Source: Tritrichomonas foetus (taxonomy: Eukaryota; Parabasalia; Tritrichomonadida; Tritrichomonadidae). Taken from it: a stretch of DNA of 64,000 nucleotides. Under the pieces are notes generated by a model. That model did not search any database, was not told where the DNA came from, and saw only the letters and a program-made list of their open reading frames with translations. The stretch's first letter is position 1, and each line of letters begins with the position of its first letter. The position numbers and the translations under genes were made by a program. Below, piece after piece: positions 50,401-61,500 of the stretch. Location: positions 47,916 to 111,915 of the forward strand of contig MLAK01000393.1 in NCBI GenBank assembly GCA_001839685.1, in the 5' to 3' direction.

Positions 50401-51652
50401 AAAGACACGTTCGACATAGAAAAATCGATTTACAAGCGCGTTCAACTCGTGCTGCATATTCTTGTGGTGTTTCACAATTAACTAAAGAATGAAGCCAGTG
50501 AAGAATTTGAGCAAACTTAAAAAATTGCTTCGACACAACAGAAAATGCCATTTGATACTGATTTTCAGTTAAAGTTATGCAAAAATCATATATAGTGTCA
50601 TTATCGAAACGATTTCCATTTGATGTAAGTGATTTTACGAAAAGAGCATCTTCTTCTATATATTGCTGTAAATCCGCGTCATTTAGCTGTGTGACTTCAT
50701 CAATATAAGTGAATGGAGATAATGAAAATGGAGGAGACTCCATGACAACTAAGTCATTTGGCCCTTTGGCTTTTGGAATAGGAATTGGTGGAATTCCATT
50801 AACAGTGAAATCTAATTCATTTTCATCATCATCTTCATAATTTTCTCTGACATTGAATTCGTTGTAACTTCTTGATGTGTCAAATCGTCCAGTATTTAAT
50901 AAAGTAAGAACATTGGAATCTGTAACTGACACTTCTTTTTGAAGTGGTTTTGATGTTGCTTCAACATCATCAGTTTTATCAATAATTTTTTGGAGTTTTT
51001 CTGCATTCTTTTTTTGTAGTTGATCAAGTGAAATCAATGGTAAATTTGTAATATTTTTATTATCTTTTCGCTTATAGCAAACTGCTGGAAGTGCAGGAAC
51101 AATAATTGGCTCACATCTTCGATATGGTATCGTTGAACTCAATCGAGAATTATTGCCCGATGAAATATTTGAAGTTTTATTATTTTTCACATTGTGAGGA
51201 TGTTTGACTTTTTCAAAAGAGCTTTGACACTTCTTTCCACTTTTTGAATGTGAACTAATTTTTTTTATTTGGAGGCGAGTTGTCGATCCTGTTGAAGAAT
51301 CAAGATCTTCTTTGACATTTTTCCGTATTTCACTTCTTCTATCAATTAACGGAGAAAAATTATCTTCCGATTCATAATTACGAAAATTAATATTTTCGAA
51401 GCTGTCTTCATTTATATCTTCCAAGCTATCCAAACTATTGCTATTGTTAAATCTGTGATTTTCACGAATGGTGCGAGTGATGTCATCGTCGCTGTGAATA
51501 TTTACCGTCGATTTGATTAGATTTTTAACTTTTCCGTGATCAGGAAAGCCGTTTCGGATATTATTAACTGGTTGACTGCTTCTAACAACTGCAAACTCTG
51601 GAAACTGCGCGGCTAGAAAATCGTAGAAACGTGGGTTGTGCTTTTTTCTCAT
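47441..51652 (-). CDS. multi-GAF 3',5'-cyclic nucleotide phosphodiesterase, catalytic site degenerate
   Basis: 1403 residues from ATG 51652. After a disordered N-terminus (to about 360) come four GAF-like units: about 395-520, 560-690, 725-870 and 905-1055. The last two hold GAF signatures (FMNK-like NKLSGEPFSDSDVE and NKDMLINGGIFTKEDE) and conserved INIPDVYEDPRFN and VNIPDAYKDNRFH. The C-terminal PDEase I domain (about 1090-1390) retains CHDIDH (His1178-Asp1179) and ACDLC (Asp1288). The YHNxxHA motif has become LHTWNKA: the acid His is kept (1138) but the metal-binding His is Lys1142. Normal enzymes hydrolyse cAMP or cGMP under GAF control. Here activity may be lost, leaving a cyclic-nucleotide sensor, by inference. 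An AACGGTTA motif lies 53 bp before the ATG. Stop is TGA. Confidence 0.88.
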   Translation of the reverse strand: MRKKHNPRFYDFLAAQFPEFAVVRSSQPVNNIRNGFPDHGKVKNLIKSTVNIHSDDDITRTIRENHRFNNSNSLDSLEDINEDSFENINFRNYESEDNFSPLIDRRSEIRKNVKEDLDSSTGSTTRLQIKKISSHSKSGKKCQSSFEKVKHPHNVKNNKTSNISSGNNSRLSSTIPYRRCEPIIVPALPAVCYKRKDNKNITNLPLISLDQLQKKNAEKLQKIIDKTDDVEATSKPLQKEVSVTDSNVLTLLNTGRFDTSRSYNEFNVRENYEDDDENELDFTVNGIPPIPIPKAKGPNDLVVMESPPFSLSPFTYIDEVTQLNDADLQQYIEEDALFVKSLTSNGNRFDNDTIYDFCITLTENQYQMAFSVVSKQFFKFAQILHWLHSLVNCETPQEYAARVERACKSIFLCRTCLFWMNIESAEILMNYSMLMKVPHGKGIIGTCCTDKREIVAPNPMCFPLYDEEIDLPFCEEAEIIVVEPIRFNNRILGTVLLVDKVHPSGATYSYWPQSELFLLRFFVEHLAKSFATMNNSTRKTAKLYRILGSYISRQSDFAKLLSIIKTSLVDLINCESVTVFFKESQRSVYYYEQVGNRFVRRNVELEKAGIVTNVFLEKKGFNWPVASSDNKFNTALDGQYANRPAIAMPLLQGKENELIGAIICRGKKDSSPCFMDDDYQWFTMISAVASPCLQSGMVYRKKLNELRLALQAQDRLAMLLQTAESLSRETSIDHTITQIMNNAKELTGADRVSMFVVDETETHLISKVAQGTKNAIMIPINAGIAGSVATTGEVINIPDVYEDPRFNANVDKKTGYVTKSMVTIPVKDQKGKIIAVAQLMNKLSGEPFSDSDVELTKAMCVFSGIALANSRVIEMAVASTKRFEAMMETSLLLMHGNSLSSVIHHIMSSTRDLMNADRNSLFLMNKQTSKVQTHVTEGGSDVKIEVEEGKGVVGFIAKHGVVVNIPDAYKDNRFHSGVDLATGYRTRSILGCPIRGADNEVIGVVEMINKDMLINGGIFTKEDEQLVTAFSSFAGIAFEKHRIEQNQPKVAIELSSMVTAEENNNCEPPFRICLTKEKLERLISNYFDITKLYPVETVCVVASFFYSLDLTTTFRITNSKLIRFLLAVYESCNDKILHTWNKAVESVQFMYFLIKKIELDYDIPKLDQLVLLICALCHDIDHFEQDMGGIEGPFQILYRNRPIMEMHHCEEIVTIINESEQNIFENISPEDATQMWLKIYDLILATNPSTFYMNMTRLGTLVRPNFIFKFQNKSHRTFLYKAMVIACDLCRTVNSFELCKEWAQTQWEGIINPKKVIPSFNSKQREQFNRDKFLNIKMEPSPETLEETRIRKEKMLSKIVQGVFICFTEPLFLILKDIIPQMDECLTQMNSNYEEWKKITNDS

Positions 51653-51704
51653 AATATTATTTATCTGATAATCAAAATATCTTTTTGGGTGAATTCAATT
51701 TGGC

Positions 51705-51716
51705 GTTAACCGTTTA
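51705..51716 (-). promoter_or_regulatory. AACGGTTA motif upstream of the phosphodiesterase gene
   Basis: Minus strand reads TAAACGGTTAAC, the same core as the pair at 38342-38384. It begins 53 bp upstream of the ATG at 51652. Confidence 0.3.
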
Positions 51717-51858
51717 TCAAACTTCTTGTTTGAAGAAAATAAAATGATGGAAGAAGTTTGGGATGTAACTTTAATAGTATTTCATCACATAAATGCATTC
51801 TATTAATTATCACCTCATTTTGATGAGTCATAACTGAATAAATTAAAAAGCAATAATA

Positions 51859-51876
51859 TTTTTTTTTTTTTTTTTT
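51859..51876. repeat. 18-nt poly-T tract
   Basis: Uninterrupted run of 18 T in non-coding DNA; length may vary with sequencing. Confidence 0.8.
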
Positions 51877-53017
51877 CTTTTGCATAATCGAAAAATATTT
51901 TTGAGAAATAAATGTGAATAATTGAATCAATAGTACCATCATAGTCGTGAACATTCACCTTTTTTCTTGCTGTTGATCAATTTCAATAGAATTTCAAGGA
52001 TTTTTCCGTATGAAAATGGGATTAAATAATAATCATATACGATTACAGATTTTTATACATTCAAACTGTAATATTAATTTTTTTTCGTTATCCTGGGCAA
52101 GAACAGAGAAGAACGAATTATAGAAATGAAAATGAGACAAATTGAGAAAAACCAAAAAATCAAGCGTAACCACCATCAAATATATAAAATTGTCGGCCAT
52201 CTTTTCTGTTGGTTAAAAATTGTTTTTTAGTGCATATAAAATTAGAATAATTCCAATTCACTATGTATTTTAAGGAATTCTTTAAAAATTACTGGAAATA
52301 AATTTGCATTTTTGGATGCTGACAACAAAAAATAATTTTGATAGTCTTTATTATATGAATAAGTGAATCATTCATTAATATACCAATAAAAAAACCCATC
52401 TTCCATCAAAATATTGTGATAATTTTCATATTATTCAGAAAGACATTTTCAATCAAAATAGACAGCAATGTTTTCCAACTTGATTCGCACATCAATGGAA
52501 GTTGAGATACTTCTCACAAATTTGAAAATATAGAAATTTGAATAAATTCATCGTTTCGTAATTAAAATGTAAACTTTTTAAGGCAATCTTGAATCCTAAT
52601 ATCCATATATTTCACTTCGTGCAGTTTTTTCAATGCTATATCTTTCTAATATTTGGTTGATATTATGTTGTTAGAAATTCAATTTCCTCTCAATCAATTA
52701 TTATTTCAAATTTCTATCGGATTAGCTTTTCTATTTTTTCAAAGTTGTTTTTTCTACAATACAAAATGTCGAATATTCGATCGGCATATACCAAAAAAGG
52801 ATCCTTTATATTCATTCTTTTATTCACCAAGAGAATCGTTTTTTCTTTATCACTCAAGATAATTATTATCATACTAACTATGTAATAACATTCCGCAGTC
52901 AATTCTGAGATATTTAAATCATTTTCTAATTTTTCATTGAATTTCACACTCGAAAAATTGTAGTGGTCAATTTTACTTTTCCCAAAAAGGCCAAATTTGA
53001 ATTAATTTGTGAAAGAA

Positions 53018-53030
53018 TCACTTCACAATT
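53018..53030 (+). promoter_or_regulatory. Inr-like element of the Myb gene
   Basis: tcacttcacaatt fits TCAYTWY of the trichomonad initiator and lies 14 nt before the ATG, implying a very short 5' leader as is usual in trichomonads. Confidence 0.4.
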
Positions 53031-53033
53031 ATT

Positions 53034-53735
53034 ATGCACAGGACCAGGGGGCGACATTTTTTTTCCAAACAAGAGGACAAGCTCCTCAAACGACTTGTTG
53101 ACACTGTTGGCGCCGGTAATTGGTCAGAAATTGCAAAGAGAATACCTGGCCGCACCCCAAAACAATGCCGCGACAGATATGTCAATTATTTGAAGAGCAA
53201 TCTTCAATTTCAAACATGGACGACTGAAGACGATGAACTTCTAATAAAATTGTTTCATCAGCACGGCGCGCGTTGGGCAACAATTGCCCAAATAATGAAA
53301 ACACGGAGTGAAAATGAGATTAAAAATCATTGGTATCGTTATCTTACCAAGAGAATGTCGGAGGATCGATTAGATTCAGTCCAAAAAATTCCTGAGGAAG
53401 GTCAAACACCAGTTCCGATTCAGAAAAGTGAAGAAATTGAGTTGATTAATGTATTGATTGACGAAGAGATGATATCTAAGGATAACAACAAGACTACTAA
53501 TAACGAAAATAACAAAAAGAAAAAGAAACATCAAAATGTTCAAAAGAAAAACGAAAAAATCGAAAAATATAATAAAGCTGAAATCATTGAACAAAATGAG
53601 AAAAACGTCAATCAAAAGAAAGATAAAATTAGTGATAAGGGAAATGAACAAAATATCGAGAAAGATGATATCAATACTGAAATGATTATTACCGCTTTGG
53701 AATATTTTCACGATCCACATGATTTCTTTTTCTAA
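53034..53735 (+). CDS. R2R3-type Myb DNA-binding protein
   Basis: 233 residues from ATG 53034. Two Myb repeats are clear: residues about 10-55 (HFFSKQEDKLLKRLVDTVGA then NWSEIAKRIPGRTPKQCRDRYVNYL) and about 60-107 (WTTEDDELLIKLFHQHG then RWATIAQIMKTRSENEIKNHWYRYL). The aromatic positions are F/W-W-Y and W-W-W type. The recognition helices CRDRYVNYL and IKNHWYRYL are typical. The remaining 125 residues are Lys/Asn/Glu-rich low complexity, ending in FHDPHDFFF. T. vaginalis Mybs of this size control iron-responsive genes through AACGAT-like sites and act in the nucleus. Targets here are unknown, although AACGG sites occur in nearby promoters. Stop is TAAT. Confidence 0.93.
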   Translation: MHRTRGRHFFSKQEDKLLKRLVDTVGAGNWSEIAKRIPGRTPKQCRDRYVNYLKSNLQFQTWTTEDDELLIKLFHQHGARWATIAQIMKTRSENEIKNHWYRYLTKRMSEDRLDSVQKIPEEGQTPVPIQKSEEIELINVLIDEEMISKDNNKTTNNENNKKKKKHQNVQKKNEKIEKYNKAEIIEQNEKNVNQKKDKISDKGNEQNIEKDDINTEMIITALEYFHDPHDFFF

Positions 53736-56700
53736 TTACTTAATTTCAACAATTTGCATATAATCATATAGTGATAATTCAACATCTTGAAAGTTTTTTG
53801 TGAAAATGTAATTATTGCATTTTCGGGTTTTCATAGAAAATCCTTAACTTTTGAGGTAGAATGTCACACTACACATGAAATTATACGAATTTTACAACTT
53901 TCTTTCATATTATTTCTTGATTTATTCGTATTATTTGCCTTAATTCGGTTATTATTTCTCTACAGAGATTTATTTTGGATTTTTCTTGAGTTAAACTTGT
54001 AAATTATGCTTTTATTGTTAAATAAATATTTCTAGAAGTCGTTGTTACAGTCAAATCGCACACTTTCACGATCAACATGTAAAAATTCAACATGAAAATT
54101 CAATATTTCAACCAAAATGTAATCATTCAAAAATTCAAATATTCAAAGTTGTAATTAAATTTCTTTTTTATTTAGGAATATTAAATTTATTTTCTTCAAT
54201 AAATGAATATTTTAATCGATACCTAAAATTGATAGAGTTCCATTTGAAATTTTGATATTATTCTTAAACACGTACGGTTTTTTTGACAATTTTCAGAAAA
54301 CACGGAGGTTTCATACAGAAAATTTCTTGCATTATTCGATTTATTATTCGACATCACTTTTCCCCGGTGATACACATTTAATTGAAATTCTAAATTTTCT
54401 ACACAAAAAACTACACTGGCTTTTTGGGATTCTTTTTTTTAACTTGTTTTGAGATATATTGATGCGAGTTTTCTAAAGATCAAAAGTGTGTTGAAGACAA
54501 AAATATCCTTTAATTATTCTCTCTAAAAAAGATATCGATCAATGTATAAACAATCATAGAAAAACTCAAAATTGAAAAAAATAAATCTATGTTTTAAAAA
54601 ACACTGTGAAACACAATGAATATTTGACATGCAAATTATTAAGAATTGAGAATTGTTCCTTTTCAGAAATAGAATAGAAATTTTCTATGCGATTAAATGA
54701 AGAATGTTGAAAAAGTTGAAAAATTAAATAGCTGAGATTAACCTAAATGTGAAATTTTTAGTTTGTCAGCAAAGATGAACACTTTCCCCCATGATATCCG
54801 TGTTAAGTTTCTTCTAAATTATTGATTCTACAGGAGATTTATTGTTTATTCTTGTTTCGTGAAATCGAAAAATAAAAATTATGGACAAAAATGTTTTAAA
54901 ACCTTAGTTATATCTTTCTAAACTCTTACGAATTAGTATCAAGAGAATTGATGCTCACGAAAAAACGAAAAATGAAAATATTTTTATTTTTGTTTAATTC
55001 AAAAAGTTTAAAATCAAGATTTTCCCATAGAATTATTTCATTCAGAATTATTTTATAAGACAAATTGAAATATAGAAAAATAATTTTGTAGAATTTTGTG
55101 ATAAACGACAAAATTAATTCTGCTATATTTAAAATATTTGAATTGGAATTGATTTTATAGCAAAATCGTAAATAATTTGTTTTCTGGAGATAAATACAAT
55201 TATTATGAGTTTGTTATTACAACATTAATGCGATAGTTTCTTCTTGGATTTTTTTCTCCTCTAATAGAATTTTTGAGAGATGGAGAAAAAATTGAATAAA
55301 ATGTATTACACAAAATCAACAGTTCTAAGAAAGTCACGCAAATCAAAAGTAATGGCTTTTGATAAACCATCAGAAAGCTTTGAGAAACAATATGAGAATC
55401 GATAGAAATGCTCATCTTCTGGTATCTGCTCCTTCAATGATGGAATATGTAATTTGGACATGAGATTTATTCCTTAAATCTTATAACAAATGCGCATTTG
55501 AGAAACACTCTGAATATGTTCAGAAAAAGCTAAATATTTTTTGAAAAAATATCTTTTCGGAATTATTGTTAATGCTTTTGTGAAAGTAAATATTTCAAAT
55601 TTTTGTATTGACTATCAGAAAAATTCCAGTTTTCAAATTCAAGATTTTTGTCATTTCTCTGATTAATCGTATTTCGCTTGGAAATTTCTTTCTACCTTCC
55701 CAATAAAAGACTTACAAGAAGGAATAAAAAATACATCTATTGGAAAATAGAATTTCGATTGAATAAGATTAAAAATTATCTTTATTTCTCGGAAATGGCT
55801 TTTTTCAAGGTATTTTAGTACGGATCTTTGAATAAATATTCAATTGGTTATACTACTATTGAAAATTGAATGACCAACTGAAATAATGAGAAGTACAGAT
55901 TTTTTTCTGAAAAGCTAAATAGCAAAATTCTGAAGCAGTTAAATCTCTCAAACATTATTCTACTTCTCTCCATCTTCAGAACTCACATTCTTAAAGATCT
56001 AGGCCTACTACAGGAAAAATTCTCGATTGAAAATCAAATATTTTTTAACTAACAAAGATTAATAGGAAAACCTTAACATTTTTGAAATTGACGATTTTTT
56101 TATGCTATTTTATGTTTTTTTATTTGATCCATTGAAATTTGCATATCTCAAAGAAAAAATAATAATATAATTATTTGAAAAAACTCCTATGTGGTCACTT
56201 TTTGAGTAGATGCACAAAAGCTATTCAATTTTCAATATGACACTATCTTCTCTGTAGATTAAGTATTGTGCAATTTGTTTCATAAAATCATTATCAAATA
56301 GGATAATTCATCCATCTTTGGAAATTACACAAAAAAGATATAATTTTATGTTTTCATCAACAAAAATTCCTTTCTTCCTATTTCTAGTTCTTGAAATGTT
56401 TGGAATATACATCTTAAATAACATAAGCATAGTTATTTATTCGATTCTCCCACTTTTCCTTGCCTATCAATTCCCAATGACCGAAAAGCCTCTTCTAACT
56501 TCAAGTTTAGATTTAAAATGATAAACTTTCTTGGAATCTCACACTATTTTTAATATCATAATTAGAATTTCTCAAATATCGTCATTTTTTTACGAAACCA
56601 AATCAGCGATGAACTCACTTGTAAAACGTATCATAATCATCATCACCATAAACTGTCGCAAATAAACCAAATTATATTAAATTTTTTATTCAAAATATAT

Positions 56701-57079
56701 GAATTAATGAAGTTTTTCACTAAATCACAGCTTTTGGGAAAAAATAATCTTTTATTTCCCTGACCATTAAACAGTTTGAATCGGTTGCTGAATACTCATA
56801 TTATCAATCGGAAATATCAATATTTCCAATTTAGGAATAAATCTTTGAAAAACAGAAAAAGAAGCTTAGGAATCACTCACAAGATGTATTTTCATTTTAT
56901 CGATAAGCTTCTTATATTTTCATTTCATATATCTATTTGTGTAATTACAATTTTTCTAAAAACTGTTCGACGATCGATTTCCAAAAACCACTAAATTCAA
57001 AATGGTTCAATAATATTGATACAAATCGTCAATATATGAAAATTTATCTAAATAGCAACATCCTCTGAGAATTTGATAA
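53736..57079. other. long AT-rich intergenic region
   Basis: 3.3 kb without a supported gene. Short frames such as a hydrophobic 57-codon one at 56348-56521 have random-looking composition. Around 54080-54150 there are irregular repeats of the type aaaattcaa. No tRNA, no transposase remnant and no long inverted repeat were recognised. Confidence 0.55.
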
Positions 57080-58330
57080 TTATATATGTTCAAACGTTTT
57101 TACAATTTGTCCATTAATAAATTTCTCAACTTTGCCTGATGGATGATATACTTCAAAGTCACCATTCGGAAAGATAATTTTCTTTTGTCCATTCATGTAA
57201 GTTATCTCTTTATCACCATTCTTATAATGTGCTTCTCTTTGTCCATTTGTATATTCATATAAAACTGTTTTATCAGGCAATTGAAGTTCAATAGCTCCTG
57301 TTTCTTCATATCGATATGCTCTCGCTCCGTCTTGGAATTCTTGTGCTGTATCACCATTAGAATAAAATATATAAATACAATCTTTATATTTCATTTTTCT
57401 TGTACCATTTGGAAACAGTGTTGCTGATAAGTCATTTTTATATCTTAATAATTTTCTTCCGCTTGATCTTGATTCTTCTTTCAGAACAGGTCCTGGATTA
57501 AACATTAAATCAAGTTGATATTTAGGATGAAGAGGTGGTCTTTGTTTATTCTGTTTCAGCAAATGGTTGTTATTATGATTATTTGAGTCATTTATATTCC
57601 CAATTCCTTTCTTCTTTTTATTACTTGATGTTAAATGTTTCTTTTCAATCATTTTTGGATCTTTGTTTGGTGTTTTATTTTGGTTTTCATTTATAGGCAT
57701 TTCAAAATTAACATGAATAGATTTTTCAGATTCAGGACTATCTTTTTTATTACTTTTTCCTTTTGAAACATTGTTGAAATTTTCTGAGTTCAATTTTAAG
57801 ACTTCAATTTGATTTAAAAGTTGCAATTTTTCAATTTCCCAGCTTTTTTTATCGTTTTCATATTTAGTTTCCAATTCATTATATTTCTTTCTTAAATCAA
57901 TTAATTCAACATTAGCCAAATTGGATTCTGCGATTAAACGGTCGCTTTCAATTCTCTTTTTTTCTCTTTCGATTTCACGTCGTTCTTTTAAAACCCAACT
58001 TGCATCACGGTCAACTTCTTGTTGTTTTCTTTTAACGTATTCAATTTTATTTTGTAATTCTCTGAAAGCATCATGAAATTGTTTTATTTCGTTTTTCGAT
58101 ATTTTTTCTTCTTCTTGTTCTTCGTCACTGTCATAAAATTCATTATTTTGGTTTTGAACAAAACATCCTGGAAATTGTGCAGCAAGGCGACTTCGTTCTT
58201 CTTCCATTTTTGGAATATCCAATGTCGATTTTGAATCTTCTTGAAGGGCCTCTTCTATTCTGCAGAAAAGGTTGAGATCTTCATCATCGTCGGAATCAAA
58301 GAAAACTTGCGGCTTTCGATTTTTAATCAT
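57080..58330 (-). CDS. CPAP/SAS-4-like protein with TCP10 C-terminal (G-box) domain
   Basis: 416 residues from ATG 58330; the frame extends to a TTG at 58342. The N-terminus is acidic (FFDSDDDEDLNLF). Residues about 85-200 form a coiled coil (LKERREIEREKKRIESDRLI). A basic linker follows, and the last 125 residues are the repeat domain of the TCP10/CPAP family: NGTRKMKYKDCIYIFYSNGD, YTNGQREAHYKNGDKEITYM, NGQKKIIFPNGDFEVYHPSG, each with the NG(x)4-8(Y/F)xNGD pattern that builds the single-sheet G-box. CPAP/SAS-4 binds tubulin and STIL/SAS-5 in centriole assembly. In a flagellate lacking classical centrosomes, a basal-body role is expected. The protein is much shorter than animal CPAP (over 1000 residues) and no PN2-3 tubulin motif was noted. 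Confidence 0.75.
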   Translation of the reverse strand: MIKNRKPQVFFDSDDDEDLNLFCRIEEALQEDSKSTLDIPKMEEERSRLAAQFPGCFVQNQNNEFYDSDEEQEEEKISKNEIKQFHDAFRELQNKIEYVKRKQQEVDRDASWVLKERREIEREKKRIESDRLIAESNLANVELIDLRKKYNELETKYENDKKSWEIEKLQLLNQIEVLKLNSENFNNVSKGKSNKKDSPESEKSIHVNFEMPINENQNKTPNKDPKMIEKKHLTSSNKKKKGIGNINDSNNHNNNHLLKQNKQRPPLHPKYQLDLMFNPGPVLKEESRSSGRKLLRYKNDLSATLFPNGTRKMKYKDCIYIFYSNGDTAQEFQDGARAYRYEETGAIELQLPDKTVLYEYTNGQREAHYKNGDKEITYMNGQKKIIFPNGDFEVYHPSGKVEKFINGQIVKTFEHI

Positions 58331-58439
58331 TTTTTCATCCAATTAAAATGGATGTACGTTTAAAATTGTGATGAAGATTTTTTACATTCTCAAAAAGCTC
58401 ATAACACAACGATAGAAAAACATTTTCGTCACATTTTGA

Positions 58440-58535
58440 GGCATATCTCTATATTAGTGTACGATATTAATATAATATAATATAGAGATATATACATACT
58501 ATATATTATATTAGTATATTATAAGTATATGTAAA
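58440..58535. repeat. AT-only imperfect palindrome
   Basis: Runs of alternating tatata/attaatataatata around 58465-58530 form imperfect inverted repeats between the promoter of the CPAP-like gene and the end of the HECT gene. Almost no G or C is present. Confidence 0.4.
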
Positions 58536-58578
58536 ATTCTATAAAAAGTTGCTAAATTATAAAAAACATAATTTAATT

Positions 58579-61500
58579 TTATGAATTTTCCATTGTCTGG
58601 CAAGATTCAATAGCTAGTGTGATTTTCTGATAAGCCAAATCAGCAGTTGAATAAGGTGGCAAATACATTCTACTAAAGCATGTTGCTGCCCCAGGTAGTG
58701 AAGATTCATTTCCATTTATCATTAACACAATTTTGATGGAAAAATCTTTTTGTATGTCCGGATTTGGCAGTCGAGTCAATGTGGTGATAAATTTCAAAAG
58801 AAGGGACCTTTGTGTGTTTGTCATTCGACTAACTGCTATCCAAAAGTTCTTAATAACATTTTTATAATTTACAATTTCACCATCAAATTTGACAATTTTT
58901 TGAAGTTGTTCAGTTGTAATCACATTGGATCCTTGTGCAAGTAACGATAATATGTTTCCTTCCATAAATTGATGATCACTAAATCCAATATTCCTATAAA
59001 ATCCTTCTTTTATAAATCTCACATTTTCATAAATCCGTTCTATTCTTCTTTTTATACAATTCGCAATATATATATTTACTTGTGAACCTTGAACAATATC
59101 AGAATTTGTTGGATTTGGAATAGTTAAAATCGATCCATCCCAATCTTCGATTATCCAATGAATTCCAAAATGTTCAACGAAATTTGGATCATTTCTAGCT
59201 TCTCTAATTCGTTTAAAATATTCGCTCAGTCGACTGTCTATCAATAAAACATCATTTTCTGTCAGTTTCTCATTGGCAATTGCTTTCCAAACAATTGGTG
59301 AAAATGGAAGGCTTTGTGAGAGTCCTGTTCGCATGACAATTCCTAAGAAAACCCCAATTGCGGTATACTGCTGAGCTCTAGAGAATATGTTCAAAGTTGA
59401 GAATGGAATAAAAGTGTCTCTATAATTTCCACAATGATTCCTTTGATTTGGACATGAAATGAACAAATTTGATGTTGGTTCAAAAATTGATGCTGATATT
59501 TCACTAAAAAGTTCTCTTCCAGGCCCACCTAAATCAATAGCAGATTCACCGACAAATTTGACGTGCCAAGGAATTGTTGACGTTTGAAAATCTCGATTAG
59601 ATTTGATTGCAACAATTTTACTAAATTGAGAAATGATCGAAGAACTACTATCGCCAAAACCATCTAGAATTAATCGATGGGCTTCATGACGATTAATCTG
59701 AATGGAAATTGGAGTTGGTATTTCAACTGTTACAATATCGTTTAAGAACTCTTTCATAACTTCGTCAAAAGAAATCAAAGATTGTGCTGTTTTCCAAAAT
59801 GAATTAGGGATACAGTCATGATGTTTCTTATAAAAGTAATTAATTTTATGTATAATAAAACCAACAAAAAGTACAACTCGAGGAGGAAATGGATTGAATG
59901 AACCCATTGATAATAGAATACTTTGCTTAATGGGATCAAATTGTTGTTGATTTAATAATTGTGAAGGAATTAGTGATAAAATATCTGATGTATTTTGTTG
60001 TGCCCAATTTTCTATGAATATTGTCATTTCTTCTACAAATTTATCATGAATTTTTCCAATATCAATTTGAGAAGTTGTTAAATTTTTACTTTTCGATGAT
60101 TTTGAATGGCCTTTTGATTGCTCCAAAGATAAAATAAATTTTACATCTCCAAATATTTCGATTGTTGATAAATATAATTTCTTATTCTTAAATCTATATG
60201 GTTTGAAAATATCATCACCGGAAAGAACAGCGCTTGGTTGTTCAAAATTTGGACTATTAGAAATAAGAATGATCGAATCACTATAATGTTGAATATTTAA
60301 AGATTGAGAAAGTGAAATTCGACATTTTTGCATATGCGGATTTGAGACTTCAAAAATTCCTGTTTTTATTTTCTTGAGAACAGCTTCACATTGTTCATTT
60401 TCCAGTTCAGAAGATATTGCAATCCATATTGGTAAAGCTTCCCAAAAAGGATAACCTTTAATCGTTCTTAATTTTGGAATTAAAGAAGTGTAAACAAAAA
60501 AGAGTCCTAAAACATCATAAATTGGTCCAATATCAAGTTTAGGAATCTCAATTGAAACTTTTCTATTATTTGATCTTTGCCTATCATTTTCTTTCGCTTG
60601 ATCATTATCGTTCTGAGTAATTCCTTGTTCAGATGGTGGATTCAAGTAGAATTCGAGGAAATATGGTGCAAGAAGTGATTGAAGATTGGAAAGAAGAGAT
60701 CTTTTTTCTTTAATATAGAATGAAATAATTGCAGGATTAAGATGCGTTTCGTATGTTTTAATGAGTGATGCAACACAGAGAAGTTTTCTTTGATAAGAAA
60801 GTGTTATTTCTAATGGTGACAAATAAGCTTGACTATAATAAAGCAATATTTCTGGTAAAAATGGCCAAATAAATGGCGATCCCATTAAAATTAATTGAAC
60901 CAGAGTGGTTCTGACAAAAAGTTTATCGTTTGTTAATAAATAATATTGTTTTAAGATTAGAATTAATTCAAAAACTGTTCCATAAACCCACCTATTATTT
61001 TGCTTGTTAATAAAAAGAACTTGTAAAGGTATTTTATGATTCTTAAATTTGGTGATATTAAGAGATACATAATAATCATTGGCGATTATGAGTGGAAATG
61101 GATGATTTGTTGTTCTATTATTTAAATCAATTGTGGATATTGTTAGATCATGAAAATTATTAAAAGTAGTGAAGGAAATAATCATTGATTCTGTTTCTTT
61201 TATGTTACTTGTGATATTTAAGCATGCTTGATCATATCTTAAGTCAAAATATTGAACATTCATAGTAGTATCGCATAATAAATGTGTTGATGGATTATTT
61301 AACATCAATTTAATATGATTTTTCAAAAGCACTGTAATTATTGGCTGATTTTCAATAATGATTTTCAAACAATTCTGCATTTCATCTTGAAAATCAAAAT
61401 TCTGTTCATTTAAGATTGCATTTTCACTTAATACAGAGTCACTTAAAGAAAATGGAAACTCTCTTTTCTTTAATTTCGGTAAGTCATATGTTTCAAGTGG

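Larger units (their letters stand above)
51653..53033. other. divergent intergenic region
   Basis: No gene supported. Holds TAAACGGTTAAC on the minus strand at 51705-51716, an 18-nt T run at 51859-51876, and an Inr-like site before the Myb gene. Confidence 0.5.

Noticed and set aside
56348..56521. 57-codon hydrophobic frame as a small membrane protein
   Set aside because: No promoter-like site, no conservation visible and composition expected from AT-rich DNA.
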